Part shown: piece after piece, positions 54,032 to 63,147 of the stretch
Layout of the letters: each line of letters begins with the position of its first letter
Position numbering within the stretch: the stretch's first letter is position 1
NCBI RefSeq assembly: GCF_009827545.1
Contig: NZ_WTYS01000001.1
Span: 1,203,772-1,267,771, forward strand
Direction of reading: 5' to 3'
From: Pontixanthobacter gangjinensis
Lineage (GTDB): Bacteria; Pseudomonadota; Alphaproteobacteria; Sphingomonadales; Sphingomonadaceae
DNA length: 64,000 bases
Notes under the pieces: model-generated
What the model was told of the DNA's origin: nothing
Seen by the model: only the letters and a program-made list of their open reading frames with translations
The model's database searches: none
Program-made: the position numbers and the translations under genes

Positions 54032-55084
54032 TCAGCGGCCCAAATTGCCCTCCCGTGCGCGCGGGCCCAGATCAAGCTGCAAGCAGCGATAAAACAGACG
54101 CTCACGGCCCATCTTCGCAGCTTGAGGTGTAAGCGGGATGGTATTTTCGCTTGTGCATTCGGTTTCGAGCAACGCCTGTTCTTCCGCTGTGCGTGGATTG
54201 GCCGGGCGTCCGAGCATTTCACTATCTGGCCGATATTCACGGTCAGCCGTTCCATATAGCAAGCGGAACGCATCCAGCGCTGCGGTATGGTAGATCGTGC
54301 CGTGGGTTTCGCTTTCACCAAGCGGGACATAAGCCCATTCCCAACCGGCGGGTGCATCATTACGCAACGCGTCGACAAACCGTTCGATACCCTCTTCATG
54401 GCGGTATCCCTCATTGGCAACTGTCAGATACAGGCGTTCATTACCGGCTGGTACCGTCTTGATCCTGTATTCGGCCTGCCTTGCCAGTTTCATATTGTCG
54501 AACCACATTGACGGGGAAACCGCGATCCAGTCGTCGAATAATTGCGGAGCTTCGAACAAGGTCTCTATCACGAACAGGGCTGCCAGCGATTCCCCCATAA
54601 TCGCGTTGTGGCCGCTGGTTCTGTACCGGGCCTCGACCCAGGGTTTGACGTCATCTGCGATAAATGTGCGAAAATTATCCGCACCGCCAGGCGTCACGCC
54701 AAGGTTCGCCTTATAATCCTCCAACGCCTCTGGCCTGACGGGCGGCGATAATTCGCTGCGCCGATTAACGGCTTCGATGCCGACCAGAATGAACCGTTCG
54801 AAACTGTAATTCATATCCCGGCTTTGCACGATTCCCGCGATGTGTGGGAAATCCTGCTGCGGCCCGCCATCAATCAGATACACGACGGGAAAGCGCTGAT
54901 CAGGTTGCTCGGCATAGCCCGGCGGCAACCTTACCGTAATCCGGCGGTCACCTTCAAAAGCCGTCGCGGTAATCAAGTGTGTCATGCCGATTGTGACAGG
55001 CGTTCCATCATTATCCTGAGCCGCCGCAGCTGCTGAGATCGCAATGCCGAACCAGATCAGCAAACAAGAGAGCTTACGTATCAT
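54032..55084 (-). CDS. Exported esterase, enterochelin-esterase-like
   Basis: 350 residues with a signal peptide (MIRKLSCLLIWFGIAISAAAAA). Alpha/beta hydrolase of the Esterase_D type: PVVYLIDGGPQQDF, the nucleophile Ser in IMGESLAALF, and a His in ESETHGTIYH. An extra C-terminal segment (about 275-350) with two Cys follows. Relatives hydrolyse siderophore esters or other esters, so the substrate is open. It follows the SDR gene by 9 bases and may be in one unit with it. Confidence 0.88.
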   Translation of the reverse strand: MIRKLSCLLIWFGIAISAAAAAQDNDGTPVTIGMTHLITATAFEGDRRITVRLPPGYAEQPDQRFPVVYLIDGGPQQDFPHIAGIVQSRDMNYSFERFILVGIEAVNRRSELSPPVRPEALEDYKANLGVTPGGADNFRTFIADDVKPWVEARYRTSGHNAIMGESLAALFVIETLFEAPQLFDDWIAVSPSMWFDNMKLARQAEYRIKTVPAGNERLYLTVANEGYRHEEGIERFVDALRNDAPAGWEWAYVPLGESETHGTIYHTAALDAFRLLYGTADREYRPDSEMLGRPANPRTAEEQALLETECTSENTIPLTPQAAKMGRERLFYRCLQLDLGPRAREGNLGR

Positions 55085-55093
55085 CGATTGTGT

Positions 55094-55900
55094 TCACTGA
55101 CCCAATGGGCGAAAAGATGTGCGCGTCTGTTTGCGCACACGGCCTGGCATCCAGCGGCTGGCAAAACCGATCTTTTTGGCGGTTTTTCCGACCAATGTGT
55201 GCAGCCGGTCCCCGTGGACCGCATTCCATGCCGCCTGTGCAACTTCTTCAACCGGAGTGATTTCCATTCCGGCATCGATAACCCGCTGACGAATGCCTTC
55301 ATTGCTCTTTGCGTTAGGCGCGTGTTCCAGCAACGGCGTGTCGATGAAACTGGGGCAAAGGCTGCGGACATTGATCCCGTCTTCTGCCCATTCGCCATCG
55401 AGGCTTTCGGTAATGCCGCGCACCCCGAATTTGGTCGCGCTGTAAACTGATGCGCCGGGTGTCCCATAGACGCCTGCCGCGCTGGCAGTGTTGAGCAAGC
55501 AAGATCCTGGGGCAGACCGCTTGAGATAGGGATAGGCAGCCTGCGCGCCGAACAGCACGCCTTTCAAATTGATATCGAGACAGCGGGTGATTTCGTCGAC
55601 TGAGTTTTCTTCGAGCGCACCGCCAATTGGGATGCCCGCATTATTGGCCATCACATCCAAGCGCCCGCCAGAAACGGCGGCGAAACCTTCCAAGGCGGTA
55701 TCCCACGCAGCGCGGTCGCGCACATCGAATTTGTGGGTGAAGCTTTGACCATCAGCAAGAAGGGCGGCGGTACCGCGCATGCCTTCTGTATCGATATCGC
55801 CAATTCCGACAAACCAGCCACGCTCACCAAAATATTGCGCGATGGCACGGCCAATACCTGAACCGCCGCCAGTGATGAAAATTGCCTTTGTCGCGCTCAC
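55094..55900 (-). CDS. Short-chain dehydrogenase/reductase
   Basis: 268 residues. Cofactor motif ITGGGSGIGRAIAQYF at the start, an Asp after strand 2 (IGDIDTEG) favouring NAD, structural NNAGIPIGG, Ser in LNTASAAGVYG, and the Tyr-Lys pair in YSATKFGVRG. The substrate is unknown. A palindrome at 55961-55976, in its own upstream region, looks like an operator. It leads into the esterase gene. Confidence 0.9.
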   Translation of the reverse strand: MSATKAIFITGGGSGIGRAIAQYFGERGWFVGIGDIDTEGMRGTAALLADGQSFTHKFDVRDRAAWDTALEGFAAVSGGRLDVMANNAGIPIGGALEENSVDEITRCLDINLKGVLFGAQAAYPYLKRSAPGSCLLNTASAAGVYGTPGASVYSATKFGVRGITESLDGEWAEDGINVRSLCPSFIDTPLLEHAPNAKSNEGIRQRVIDAGMEITPVEEVAQAAWNAVHGDRLHTLVGKTAKKIGFASRWMPGRVRKQTRTSFRPLGQ

Positions 55901-55960
55901 GTCGCTCTCCCAAAATCAAACCGCCGGGAAGTCATCCCGAGCGGCCCGTATTGCGGTAGC

Positions 55961-55976
55961 TTTACGTATACGTCAA
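55961..55976. promoter_or_regulatory. TTTACGTATACGTCAA palindrome
   Basis: A near-perfect 16-base palindrome around ACGTATACGT, 61-76 bases upstream of the SDR start and touching the end of the S9 peptidase gene. I recall similar ACGT-TACGT operators for regulators of acyl-CoA and branched-chain amino acid breakdown (LiuR type), but the binding protein is not known here. Confidence 0.4.
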
Positions 55977-58078
55977 TCGCTCAGCTCGTCCTCGAGGCCC
56001 TTCACATATTGAGCCCCCTCGACGATTTCAGCGGTTGAGCTGGCCACGGTACCGCCAATCGGTTCCGACCGGCCACCAAGGCAGGTGGCGAGGAAATTCT
56101 CGGTCACAGCGTTGAAAGCAATGTTGTTTTCAGGCTTGGCAAAACCGTGCCCTTCATCAGGATAGAGGACATAAGTAACCGGAATGCCTTTCTCTTTCAT
56201 CGCTGCTACAATCTGGTCGCTTTCATCCTGATTCACACGTGGGTCGTTGGCACCTTGGCCGATCAACAGCGGCTTGACGATATTGCCCGCAGAATACAGC
56301 GGGCTGCGTTCTTTTAGCATCGCCAGACCTTCTGGCGTGTTGGGATTGCCCATCCGTTCATGGAATTGCGCGATCATTGGCTCCCAGTAAGGGGGGATCG
56401 TGGCGAGCAATGTTTCAAGATTTGATGGGCCGACGATATCGACACCGCAAGCAAATGTGTCAGGTGTGAAAGTCAGGCCTGCCAATGTCGCATAACCGCC
56501 ATAGGAACCGCCCATTATCGCGACTTTGTCTTTGCTGGTAATACCCTTGCCGATTGCCCAATTGACTGCATCAATCAGATCGTCATGCATTTTCTTGCCC
56601 CATTCGAGGTCAGCAGCCGAAATGAAGTCCTTGCCGAAGCCGGTGGAGCCACGGAAGTTGACGCTCATCACCGCATAGCCACGATTGGCGAGCCATTGAT
56701 GGTAGGAATTGAATCCGTAGCCGTCGCGTGCCCATGGGCCGCCATGAACCAGCAGCACCATCGGCACGGCTTTATCGGGAATGCCATTACCATCGCTGTC
56801 GCTGCCCGGTGGCAGAGTGAGATAAGACGGCAATGTCAGGCCATCGCGGCTAGTGAGTTCGAGACCTTGCATCGGTTGCAACGGCGCGCCGATCAATTCG
56901 GGACGTGAGGTATAGATTTCGGTCAGCGTTTCCGCATTGCGGTCATAAATGAATGTCTTTGTAGGAGATGTCAGCGGATCGTTTCCAATGATCCACTTGG
57001 AATCATCTTCGGTTCGTGACTGGACACTAAATTCGCCTTCCAGCCGCTCGTCCAGCCATTCAAGCGAAGCTTTGATCTCTGGGTCAATTGCTGTCCATTC
57101 TGTCTTCAAGTACGTGAAGGAATAGGCCTCGACCTCGCCGGTTTTCGGATCCGACATAGCGCCGCCAATATCGGCCTTGTCATTTTCGGCAACAATTGTT
57201 TTCTCACCAGTTGCGACGTTTTGAGCGATGAGCGCAGCCGTGTTGCGGCCTCTGCTGTCGATCCAATACATGGTCTTGCCATCGGTGGTGAAGCCGGCTG
57301 GCTGGGTGGTTAAAGAATCTTCCAGGCCAGTGCTATCGCTAGGCGTTTCGGCGATGGTGCCATCAGTAATGGGGAAGAAGTCCATTCCGCCCGATGTATT
57401 GGGTCGCACAGCCATCCGCAGCTTCAAATTATCGTCGGCGAGAAACCCGGCATATGCATCATTTTGTTGTACCAGAGTAAGCTCGCCGGAATTCAGATCG
57501 AGCAAATAGGCATCGTGGAAACGAGCGTCGCGATTGTTCAATCCGACCAGAATCTTGTCTTTAATCGTCTGGCTGGTGCCCATAACCATGGCGCGAGTCT
57601 TTTCGAAATCGGTCAGCGTACGCTCATCGCCGCTCGCAACATCAATGCCGTATAGAAGAAAGTTTTCGTCGCCTCCCTTGTCCTGCACATAAAGCACGCT
57701 CTTGGAATCAGGCGCCCAGAAATATTGCCGGATCGGGCGATTGTCAGACGATGTAATCGCTTTTGCCGCTGCCGGATCGGACGATGGCGCTAGCCAGACG
57801 TTCAAGACTCCGTCTTTCGGGGCGAGCCAGCTGAGCCATTCCCCATCCGGGCTGATTTGGCCTCCTGCCTTGGTGGGGTTTCCGAACAGATCCTGGCGCG
57901 GGATCAAAGGTGCGGCTTGGTGGGCAGTTGTGGTCATTGAGAGTGTGGTCTCCGCGTGATGGCCGGCCTTAGCTGGGCCGGGAAGAGTTAGGGCGAGCGC
58001 ACCAAAGGCGCAGCAGGTGAATAGGCCAATGGAAATCGACGAACTGCTTATAGCGCCGGATTGTCGTAGCAATGCCAC
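55973..58078 (-). CDS. Exported prolyl oligopeptidase family (S9) peptidase
   Basis: 701 residues from GTG 58078, with a signal-like hydrophobic stretch (IGLFTCCAFGALALTLPGPAKA). An N-terminal beta-propeller (about 60-400) and a C-terminal alpha/beta hydrolase domain are seen. The triad is Ser in MGGSYGGYATLAG, Asp in ANDPRVNQDES and His in DEGHGFAKP. It cleaves peptides, possibly at acylated or dipeptide N-termini, in the periplasm. The start overlaps the end of the glycosylase gene by 31 bases, which is longer than usual; a start further in is possible. Confidence 0.9.
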   Translation of the reverse strand: MALLRQSGAISSSSISIGLFTCCAFGALALTLPGPAKAGHHAETTLSMTTTAHQAAPLIPRQDLFGNPTKAGGQISPDGEWLSWLAPKDGVLNVWLAPSSDPAAAKAITSSDNRPIRQYFWAPDSKSVLYVQDKGGDENFLLYGIDVASGDERTLTDFEKTRAMVMGTSQTIKDKILVGLNNRDARFHDAYLLDLNSGELTLVQQNDAYAGFLADDNLKLRMAVRPNTSGGMDFFPITDGTIAETPSDSTGLEDSLTTQPAGFTTDGKTMYWIDSRGRNTAALIAQNVATGEKTIVAENDKADIGGAMSDPKTGEVEAYSFTYLKTEWTAIDPEIKASLEWLDERLEGEFSVQSRTEDDSKWIIGNDPLTSPTKTFIYDRNAETLTEIYTSRPELIGAPLQPMQGLELTSRDGLTLPSYLTLPPGSDSDGNGIPDKAVPMVLLVHGGPWARDGYGFNSYHQWLANRGYAVMSVNFRGSTGFGKDFISAADLEWGKKMHDDLIDAVNWAIGKGITSKDKVAIMGGSYGGYATLAGLTFTPDTFACGVDIVGPSNLETLLATIPPYWEPMIAQFHERMGNPNTPEGLAMLKERSPLYSAGNIVKPLLIGQGANDPRVNQDESDQIVAAMKEKGIPVTYVLYPDEGHGFAKPENNIAFNAVTENFLATCLGGRSEPIGGTVASSTAEIVEGAQYVKGLEDELSD

Positions 58079-58665
58079 GCGAAGATCGCGAGCGCGCCGC
58101 GGTGGGGGCGGTAGGGTTCCGACAACGCTCTCGCTTCTTTCTCGGTCGGGCGTTCAGGCAGACCCAGCAATTTGTGCAATGCGACCTGCACTGCCAAATC
58201 TCCCGCTGGCCAAATGTCGGGTCGACCCTCTGCGAACAGCAGATATATTTCGGCTGACCAGCGTCCGATGCCCTTGATGCGCGTTAGCTCAACAATGGCT
58301 TCCTCGTCATCAGTAGGTAGGTTAGTTAAATCGAGTTCGCCGTTTACCACCAATTCGCATAACGACCGCGCATAGGCTTGCTTCTGGCGCGACAAACCGC
58401 AAGCGCGCAACTGATCGTGGTCGCGGGATAGAAGTTCATCGGGGTTGATGCCTTCGCCCAATTCGATCTCCAATTTGTTCCAAACTGATGCCGCCGCAGC
58501 AACGCTTACCTGTTGGCCGACAATTGTGCGCAGCAAGGTACGGTAACCGGTGGGCCGCACGCGCGGTTCAGGGTAGCCTGCCGCTTTTAGGCCTTTGGCA
58601 AAGGCGGGTTCGATTGAAACAGCGTGGTCCACACCGTGCTTGATCTGCTGTGCGGTCAAACCCAT
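58048..58665 (-). CDS. DNA-3-methyladenine glycosylase II (AlkA-like)
   Basis: 205 residues. HhH-GPD fold: RTIVGQQVSVAAAASVWNKL, the helix-hairpin-helix ELTRIKGIGRWSAEIYLLF, and the catalytic Asp in WPAGDLAVQVAL. It removes alkylated bases from DNA. It is shorter than E. coli AlkA because it lacks the extra N-terminal domain, which is common in this group. It overlaps the S9 gene start. Confidence 0.92.
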   Translation of the reverse strand: MGLTAQQIKHGVDHAVSIEPAFAKGLKAAGYPEPRVRPTGYRTLLRTIVGQQVSVAAAASVWNKLEIELGEGINPDELLSRDHDQLRACGLSRQKQAYARSLCELVVNGELDLTNLPTDDEEAIVELTRIKGIGRWSAEIYLLFAEGRPDIWPAGDLAVQVALHKLLGLPERPTEKEARALSEPYRPHRGALAIFAWHCYDNPAL

Positions 58666-58757
58666 CTACTTCTCCAATCCCTTGCAAAACGGGCGGCGCT
58701 CTTTTAGCAGCGCGACCGAACGGCCCTTCCGGCCAGTATTTATGGAGTCAACCCATC

Positions 58758-59075
58758 ATGCCCAAGCTGATTGTCGTCAACCGTGCCGGTGAAGAATCAA
58801 CAGTAGAAGTCGGTGACGGTCTGACCGTGATGGAAGCGATCCGCGACAATGGATTTGACGAATTGCTGGCGCTGTGCGGCGGGTGCTGTTCGTGCGCGAC
58901 CTGTCACATCCATGTCGATCCTGAATTCAAAGACAAGCTTCCGGCAATTTCCGAAGACGAAGATGATCTTCTTGAAAGCTCCGACCACCGTAATGAAAAT
59001 TCACGCCTGTCGTGTCAGGTGCCGTTTTCGGCGGAACTGGACGGTTTGAAAGTGACTATCGCGCCGGAAGATTGA
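58758..59075 (+). CDS. [2Fe-2S] ferredoxin, adrenodoxin type
   Basis: 105 residues from ATG 58758. The cluster Cys pattern is LALCGGCCSCATCHIHV with a fourth Cys in SRLSCQVPF, as in vertebrate-type ferredoxins that feed P450 enzymes or Fe-S assembly. An extra Cys is present in GGCCSC (usual GGSCAC). The partner enzyme is not in the window. Confidence 0.93.
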   Translation: MPKLIVVNRAGEESTVEVGDGLTVMEAIRDNGFDELLALCGGCCSCATCHIHVDPEFKDKLPAISEDEDDLLESSDHRNENSRLSCQVPFSAELDGLKVTIAPED

Positions 59076-59136
59076 TTTCGTGGTGGGATAGCGCAATTGC
59101 GTTGAATTCGGCGATGCACGGGCTTAGTTCCGCAGC

Positions 59137-60147
59137 ATGATTGGACATTTCCCCCGCGCTAACACTCTTGAACTTATCGGTAACACACCGCTGGTCCTGC
59201 TTCAGGGGCCGAGCGAAGCAGCTGGCTGCGAAATTTATGGCAAATGCGAATTTGCCAATCCGGGGGCTTCGGTAAAGGACCGTGCGGCGCTGGGCATCAT
59301 CCGCGATGCCGAGGCGCGCGGCGATCTGACAGATGGTGGCACAATCGTGGAGGGAACTGCGGGCAATACCGGTATCGGGATTGCACTGGTTGCCAACGCT
59401 TTGGGCTACAAAACCATAATCGTGATGCCTGATAATCAGTCGAGCGAAAAGATGGCTACATTGCGGGCTTTGGGCGCGGAGCTGGTGCTGGTCCCGCCGA
59501 CAAAATTCTCCGATTGCAACCACTTCGTGCACACCTCGCGCCGTTTGGCGCAAGAGACAGAAGGCGCGATCTGGGCCAATCAATTTGATAATACCGCCAA
59601 CCGCAAAGCGCATATTGACGGGACCGCTGCTGAATTGTGGGAGCAGTTGGAAGGGCGGATTGACGGCTTTACCTGTGCCGCGGGCACAGGCGGAACAATT
59701 GCCGGCGTTGGTATGGGGCTGAAGGCGTTTGACGATAGCGTGCAGATCGCTCTGACAGACCCGCATGGCGCGGCGCTCTACAGCTATTACGCTGAAGGTG
59801 AGCTGAGGTCGGAAGGTTCGTCCGTGGCAGAAGGTATTGGGCAGGGCCGGATCACCGCCAATCTCGAAGGTGCGCCAATTGATACGCAATTTCGCATTTC
59901 GGACGAGGAAGGCCTCGATTGGGTCGCCCGTTTGTTGCGGGAAGAGGGCCTTTGTCTTGGTCTATCTTCAGGCATCAATGTTGCTGGTGCGATCGCTCTA
60001 GGAAAGCAATTGGTCGACAGCGGACGGGAAAACCCTCGCGTTGCAACTATCCTATGCGACACAGGCTTTCGCTATCTGTCCTCGCTATACAATCGTGAAT
60101 GGCTGGAAGCGAAGGGCCTTCCTGTATTCGAATGGCTTAGGGATTAG
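59137..60147 (+). CDS. cysK: Cysteine synthase A
   Basis: 336 residues. The PLP Lys lies in NPGASVKDRAALGI, the substrate loop in VEGTAGNTGIG, and the phosphate cup in GTGGTIAGVG; the end FRYLSSLYNREWL is typical. It makes cysteine from O-acetylserine and sulfide. It stands alone, 61 bases after the ferredoxin. Confidence 0.94.
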   Translation: MIGHFPRANTLELIGNTPLVLLQGPSEAAGCEIYGKCEFANPGASVKDRAALGIIRDAEARGDLTDGGTIVEGTAGNTGIGIALVANALGYKTIIVMPDNQSSEKMATLRALGAELVLVPPTKFSDCNHFVHTSRRLAQETEGAIWANQFDNTANRKAHIDGTAAELWEQLEGRIDGFTCAAGTGGTIAGVGMGLKAFDDSVQIALTDPHGAALYSYYAEGELRSEGSSVAEGIGQGRITANLEGAPIDTQFRISDEEGLDWVARLLREEGLCLGLSSGINVAGAIALGKQLVDSGRENPRVATILCDTGFRYLSSLYNREWLEAKGLPVFEWLRD

Positions 60148-60224
60148 GCTCCCGACAATTGCCCTTTGAGCCGGCTGCCTAATTAAGTCTTGGACAGTTG
60201 CCGCCGCTCGGCTAAATTCACCTC

Positions 60225-60593
60225 ATGGCAAATCGCTTTCTTGATCGTATTATGCACGGACCAAAAGATCGTGTGCCCGCTCCCTTAGGGGGAACGCGGT
60301 TTGAATCTCTACAGCGGCTGCAAGTCGGCATATCGGGTATCGTGGTAATGATTATGCTGGTCGGACTTGCTGACGTTATTCGCGACCGTGCCGACCAAAC
60401 CGATGCGAACGCGGTTCCCGAAGCTTCTGCCACCGTCACTCCCGGCGAACCGGAAGGGCCGCGAACCGATCCAATGGTAGACGCTGGCGTTGTGCCTGAT
60501 TTGCCAACCGATCCAGACGAAATCACCGATCAGGATCAGCCTGTCCTTCCTGAACAGGGCAATCAACAAACGCAGCCACGTGCGCCTCAATAA
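60225..60593 (+). CDS. Small membrane protein of unknown function
   Basis: 122 residues with one membrane helix (VGISGIVVMIMLVGLADVI, about residues 35-53) and an acidic Pro/Asp-rich tail. The start has FLDRIMHGPKDRVPAPLGG. No known motif. Its end overlaps the next gene start by 14 bases, so the two are probably translated together. Confidence 0.7.
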   Translation: MANRFLDRIMHGPKDRVPAPLGGTRFESLQRLQVGISGIVVMIMLVGLADVIRDRADQTDANAVPEASATVTPGEPEGPRTDPMVDAGVVPDLPTDPDEITDQDQPVLPEQGNQQTQPRAPQ

Positions 60594-61356
60594 GGTTGCT
60601 GCTATCGCAGTCGCATTCGCTTTCTGTTGTGCTGCTTTGGCTTGGTTGTCGCTTCCAATCACCGATGGCGAACCACAACAAGCCGATGAGAAGACACGTC
60701 TTGGCCTAGTGACATCGCTGCCGATTTACTGGAGCGAAAGTGCTGAGTTCGGTGATTTGCTGCAAGAAGATCAAGCTCCGCATTGGGTCCGCGAACTTCT
60801 TGAACAGAGCTATGACATTGTCCCGATTGACAGTCTGGCCGGCGCAGAAAATATGCAACTTAATGAACAATTGGCTTTGCTCGATCGGCTGGCATTGATG
60901 CAGCCGCGCCCGCTTTCACCCCCGGAATATGTGGCGCTTGATCAATGGGTAAATGATGGCGGCAAGCTACTGTTGTTTGCTGATCCGTTGCTAACCGAGC
61001 ATTCTGCTTTCGCGCTAACTGATCGGCGCAGGCCGCAATCGATAGCGCTTATTTCGCCAATTCTAGAGCGCTGGGGCCTGAAGCAATATTTCGATGAGGA
61101 CCAAGCAGAGGGCCTGCAGCAAGTGTCGTTTATGGAAATCCAAATTGACGTGGATCAGCCAGGATATTTCGAAAATGTGAGGAATGGTACCGCAAGTTGC
61201 GTTATTAGAGCTGACGGCTTGGTTGCTGAGTGTACGATTGGCAAGGGAAGGGCATTGATTGTCTCCGACGCGGCTCTACTCGATGCGGATAACGGCACAG
61301 AAGGCGCGAAGAAAGCCGTCAAAGCGCTGGCATTGTTAGCTTTCGACTCCAACTGA
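60580..61356 (+). CDS. GldG/ABC-auxiliary-like exported protein
   Basis: 258 residues from GTG 60580, with a hydrophobic N-terminal segment (VAAIAVAFAFCCAALAWLSL). The body has the pattern LALMQPRPLSPPEYVALDQWVNDGGKLLLFADPLL, in part, which is the core of the GldG/ABC_transp_aux region found beside ABC transporters. No ABC genes are near, so its partner is unknown. The DGG/LLxFxDPLL part is well conserved. Confidence 0.72.
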   Translation: MRLNKVAAIAVAFAFCCAALAWLSLPITDGEPQQADEKTRLGLVTSLPIYWSESAEFGDLLQEDQAPHWVRELLEQSYDIVPIDSLAGAENMQLNEQLALLDRLALMQPRPLSPPEYVALDQWVNDGGKLLLFADPLLTEHSAFALTDRRRPQSIALISPILERWGLKQYFDEDQAEGLQQVSFMEIQIDVDQPGYFENVRNGTASCVIRADGLVAECTIGKGRALIVSDAALLDADNGTEGAKKAVKALALLAFDSN

Positions 61357-61690
61357 CTCACTTTCGGGGATTATCCGGGAATTAGACCAATTTCTGGAGT
61401 CGGAATACGGGATTGGGCGGGAAATGCAGGTATTTGGCGCAAAACTATGGATTTTGGCAGTCAAAGTTAAGGATATTTAGCCTTTTAAAACATAGGTTTA
61501 TCGCGCAATCCCCACTAATTCCCTAATTTTCCCTTTCATCCCCGCTTTGCGCGGGTTAATACCATTTTCCATCAGACAGATTGTCTTGTGCTCCGTTTCA
61601 CATCCGTGAGGCGAGCCGCCCGAGCTTATGCGCGGGTGGAAGCGAGAAAGATGTGTCTGCAGCGAAGGTTTAGTCGGGGGAATTGCAGAA
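61357..61690. other. Promoter and leader region of the division cluster
   Basis: 334 bases before mraZ. The clear element is the array of MraZ-type boxes at 61510-61544, followed by a short CCCGC/GCGGG hairpin (61541-61555). An mRNA leader of about 130-180 bases would follow. I looked for RNase P RNA, which lies upstream of mraZ in some relatives, and did not find its conserved segment. Confidence 0.55.
61510..61544 (-). promoter_or_regulatory. Four MraZ-type boxes at 10-bp spacing
   Basis: On the plus strand, CCC triplets at 61511-61513, 61521-61523, 61531-61533 and 61541-61543 are exactly ten bases apart, in the words CCCCA, TCCCT, TCCCT and CCCCG. On the minus strand they read as NGGGRA repeats with 4-5 base spacers. 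MraZ binds direct repeats of TGGGN with 5-base spacers at its own promoter. The match of spacing, gene and place is strong. Confidence 0.75.
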
Positions 61691-62185
61691 GTGGCGGGAG
61701 CGCTTCCCATTCGGTACAGCGGACAGGCCCTCACCTTCATGGGTGACAAGGGGCGCTTCGTCTTGCCGCCAGACTTCCGCAATATGGTCAAGGAGTCGAG
61801 CGAAGGCCGCGTACTTTGCCTCGCTTCGCACAGTCGTTTCGGCTGCCTCGTTGGTTTTGGTCTCTCACGCCAGTTGGAGCTCGACGCGCAGCTCGACCGC
61901 GAAGAAGAAATGGCCAGCAGGGTAGGGCGCGAATTCGATCGTGAAATCCGCGAAAATCAACTGTTCGGCTTCAAGCGCATTCCGTTTGACGACAGTGGCC
62001 GCTTTACCATGCCTGATTTCCTTCAGTCGCAAGGCCAAGTGGGCGATGCGTTGTATTTTCAGGGTGCGGGTCCATCGTTCACTGTGTGGAATCCCGCCAT
62101 TCTTGCACAGCAAAATGACGATTGGAACGGGGCTAAGGCCGCCTGCGCCGATTTGCTCACCGAAGCTGAGGCGAAGCGCAAATGA
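61691..62185 (+). CDS. mraZ: Transcriptional regulator MraZ
   Basis: 164 residues from GTG 61691, with GGGGGAA upstream. It has two SpoVT/AbrB-like repeats: [20 protein letters not shown] and [20 protein letters not shown], each with the DxxGR motif. It forms ring oligomers and represses the division cluster. It overlaps rsmH by 4 bp and is preceded by its likely boxes. Confidence 0.94.
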   Translation: MAGALPIRYSGQALTFMGDKGRFVLPPDFRNMVKESSEGRVLCLASHSRFGCLVGFGLSRQLELDAQLDREEEMASRVGREFDREIRENQLFGFKRIPFDDSGRFTMPDFLQSQGQVGDALYFQGAGPSFTVWNPAILAQQNDDWNGAKAACADLLTEAEAKRK

Positions 62186-63147
62186 GCCGCCACGCTGAAA
62201 TATCTGCTGAAATGGCGGCGCCGCACATTCCTGTGCTGCTCGCTGAAGTTGTCGCAGCACTTGCGCCGAGGCCGGGTGATGTGATGGTTGACGCGACTTT
62301 CGGCGCTGGGGGCTACACACGCGCCTTGCTTGATGCGGGGGCTACAGTGCATGCGTTCGACCGCGATCCTGACGCAATCGCCGCAGGCAAGCAATGGCCG
62401 GAAACAAAGGAGCAGCCGCCGCGGCTGATCCTTCATCCTCGCCGCTTCTCCGAAATGGCCGAAGCGATGGCCGAAGTGGGCGTCCCGCGCGTCGCTGGTA
62501 TCACGATGGATATTGGCGTATCTTCGATGCAGCTCGACCAGGCGGAGCGCGGCTTCGCGTTCCAATATGACGGCCCGCTTGATATGCGGATGTCGCAAGA
62601 TGGTGAGACCGCTGCCGATTTCCTCAATAACGCTGACGTCGATACGATTGCTGATGTGCTGTACCAATATGGCGAAGAGCGTCAGTCGCGGCGCGTTGCC
62701 CGTGCTATTGTGGCGGCGCGGCCGCTCAGTACGACTGGTGAGTTTGCAAGGGTGGTCCGCAAGGCGCTCGGTTACCGTGCCGGCGCGCCAAAGGATCCGG
62801 CCACGCGCAGTTTTCAAGCGGTGCGTATCCACATTAACGCTGAATTGGATGAATTGGCCGAAGGGTTGAATGCAGCAGAGCAGCTGCTCGATCATGGCGG
62901 GCGTCTTGCTGTAGTCAGTTTTCACAGTCTGGAAGACCGGATCGTGAAGCGTTACCTGCGTGATGCTTCTGCCACAGGAGGCGGCTCACGTCATTTGCCA
63001 CAAACCGATCAGGCAGAGCCGGTTTACCGGGATGTATCCAAAGCCATTCGTGCTACCGAAGAAGAGATCGCGCGTAATCCGCGCTCGCGGTCGGCGACCC
63101 TGCGCCATGCGGTTCGCACTGCTACTGCGGCGAGGAATGCGGCATGA
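62182..63147 (+). CDS. rsmH: 16S rRNA m4C1402 methyltransferase
   Basis: 321 residues. SAM motif [41 protein letters not shown] (in part), and [15 protein letters not shown] are all diagnostic. It methylates N4 of C1402 in 16S rRNA. It overlaps mraZ and ftsL by 4 bp. Confidence 0.97.
   Translation: MSRHAEISAEMAAPHIPVLLAEVVAALAPRPGDVMVDATFGAGGYTRALLDAGATVHAFDRDPDAIAAGKQWPETKEQPPRLILHPRRFSEMAEAMAEVGVPRVAGITMDIGVSSMQLDQAERGFAFQYDGPLDMRMSQDGETAADFLNNADVDTIADVLYQYGEERQSRRVARAIVAARPLSTTGEFARVVRKALGYRAGAPKDPATRSFQAVRIHINAELDELAEGLNAAEQLLDHGGRLAVVSFHSLEDRIVKRYLRDASATGGGSRHLPQTDQAEPVYRDVSKAIRATEEEIARNPRSRSATLRHAVRTATAARNAA

Noticed and set aside
59056-59889. 277-codon minus-strand frame
   Set aside because: It is the reverse-strand shadow of the cysteine synthase gene, with a Cys/His/Arg-rich composition typical of such shadows.
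61357-61690. RNase P RNA upstream of mraZ
   Set aside because: This is a known place for rnpB in some alphaproteobacteria, but the conserved GAGGAAAGTCCGGGC-type segment is absent and the space is too short.
62059-62925. 288-codon minus-strand frame
   Set aside because: It is the reverse-strand shadow of mraZ and rsmH, both firmly identified.
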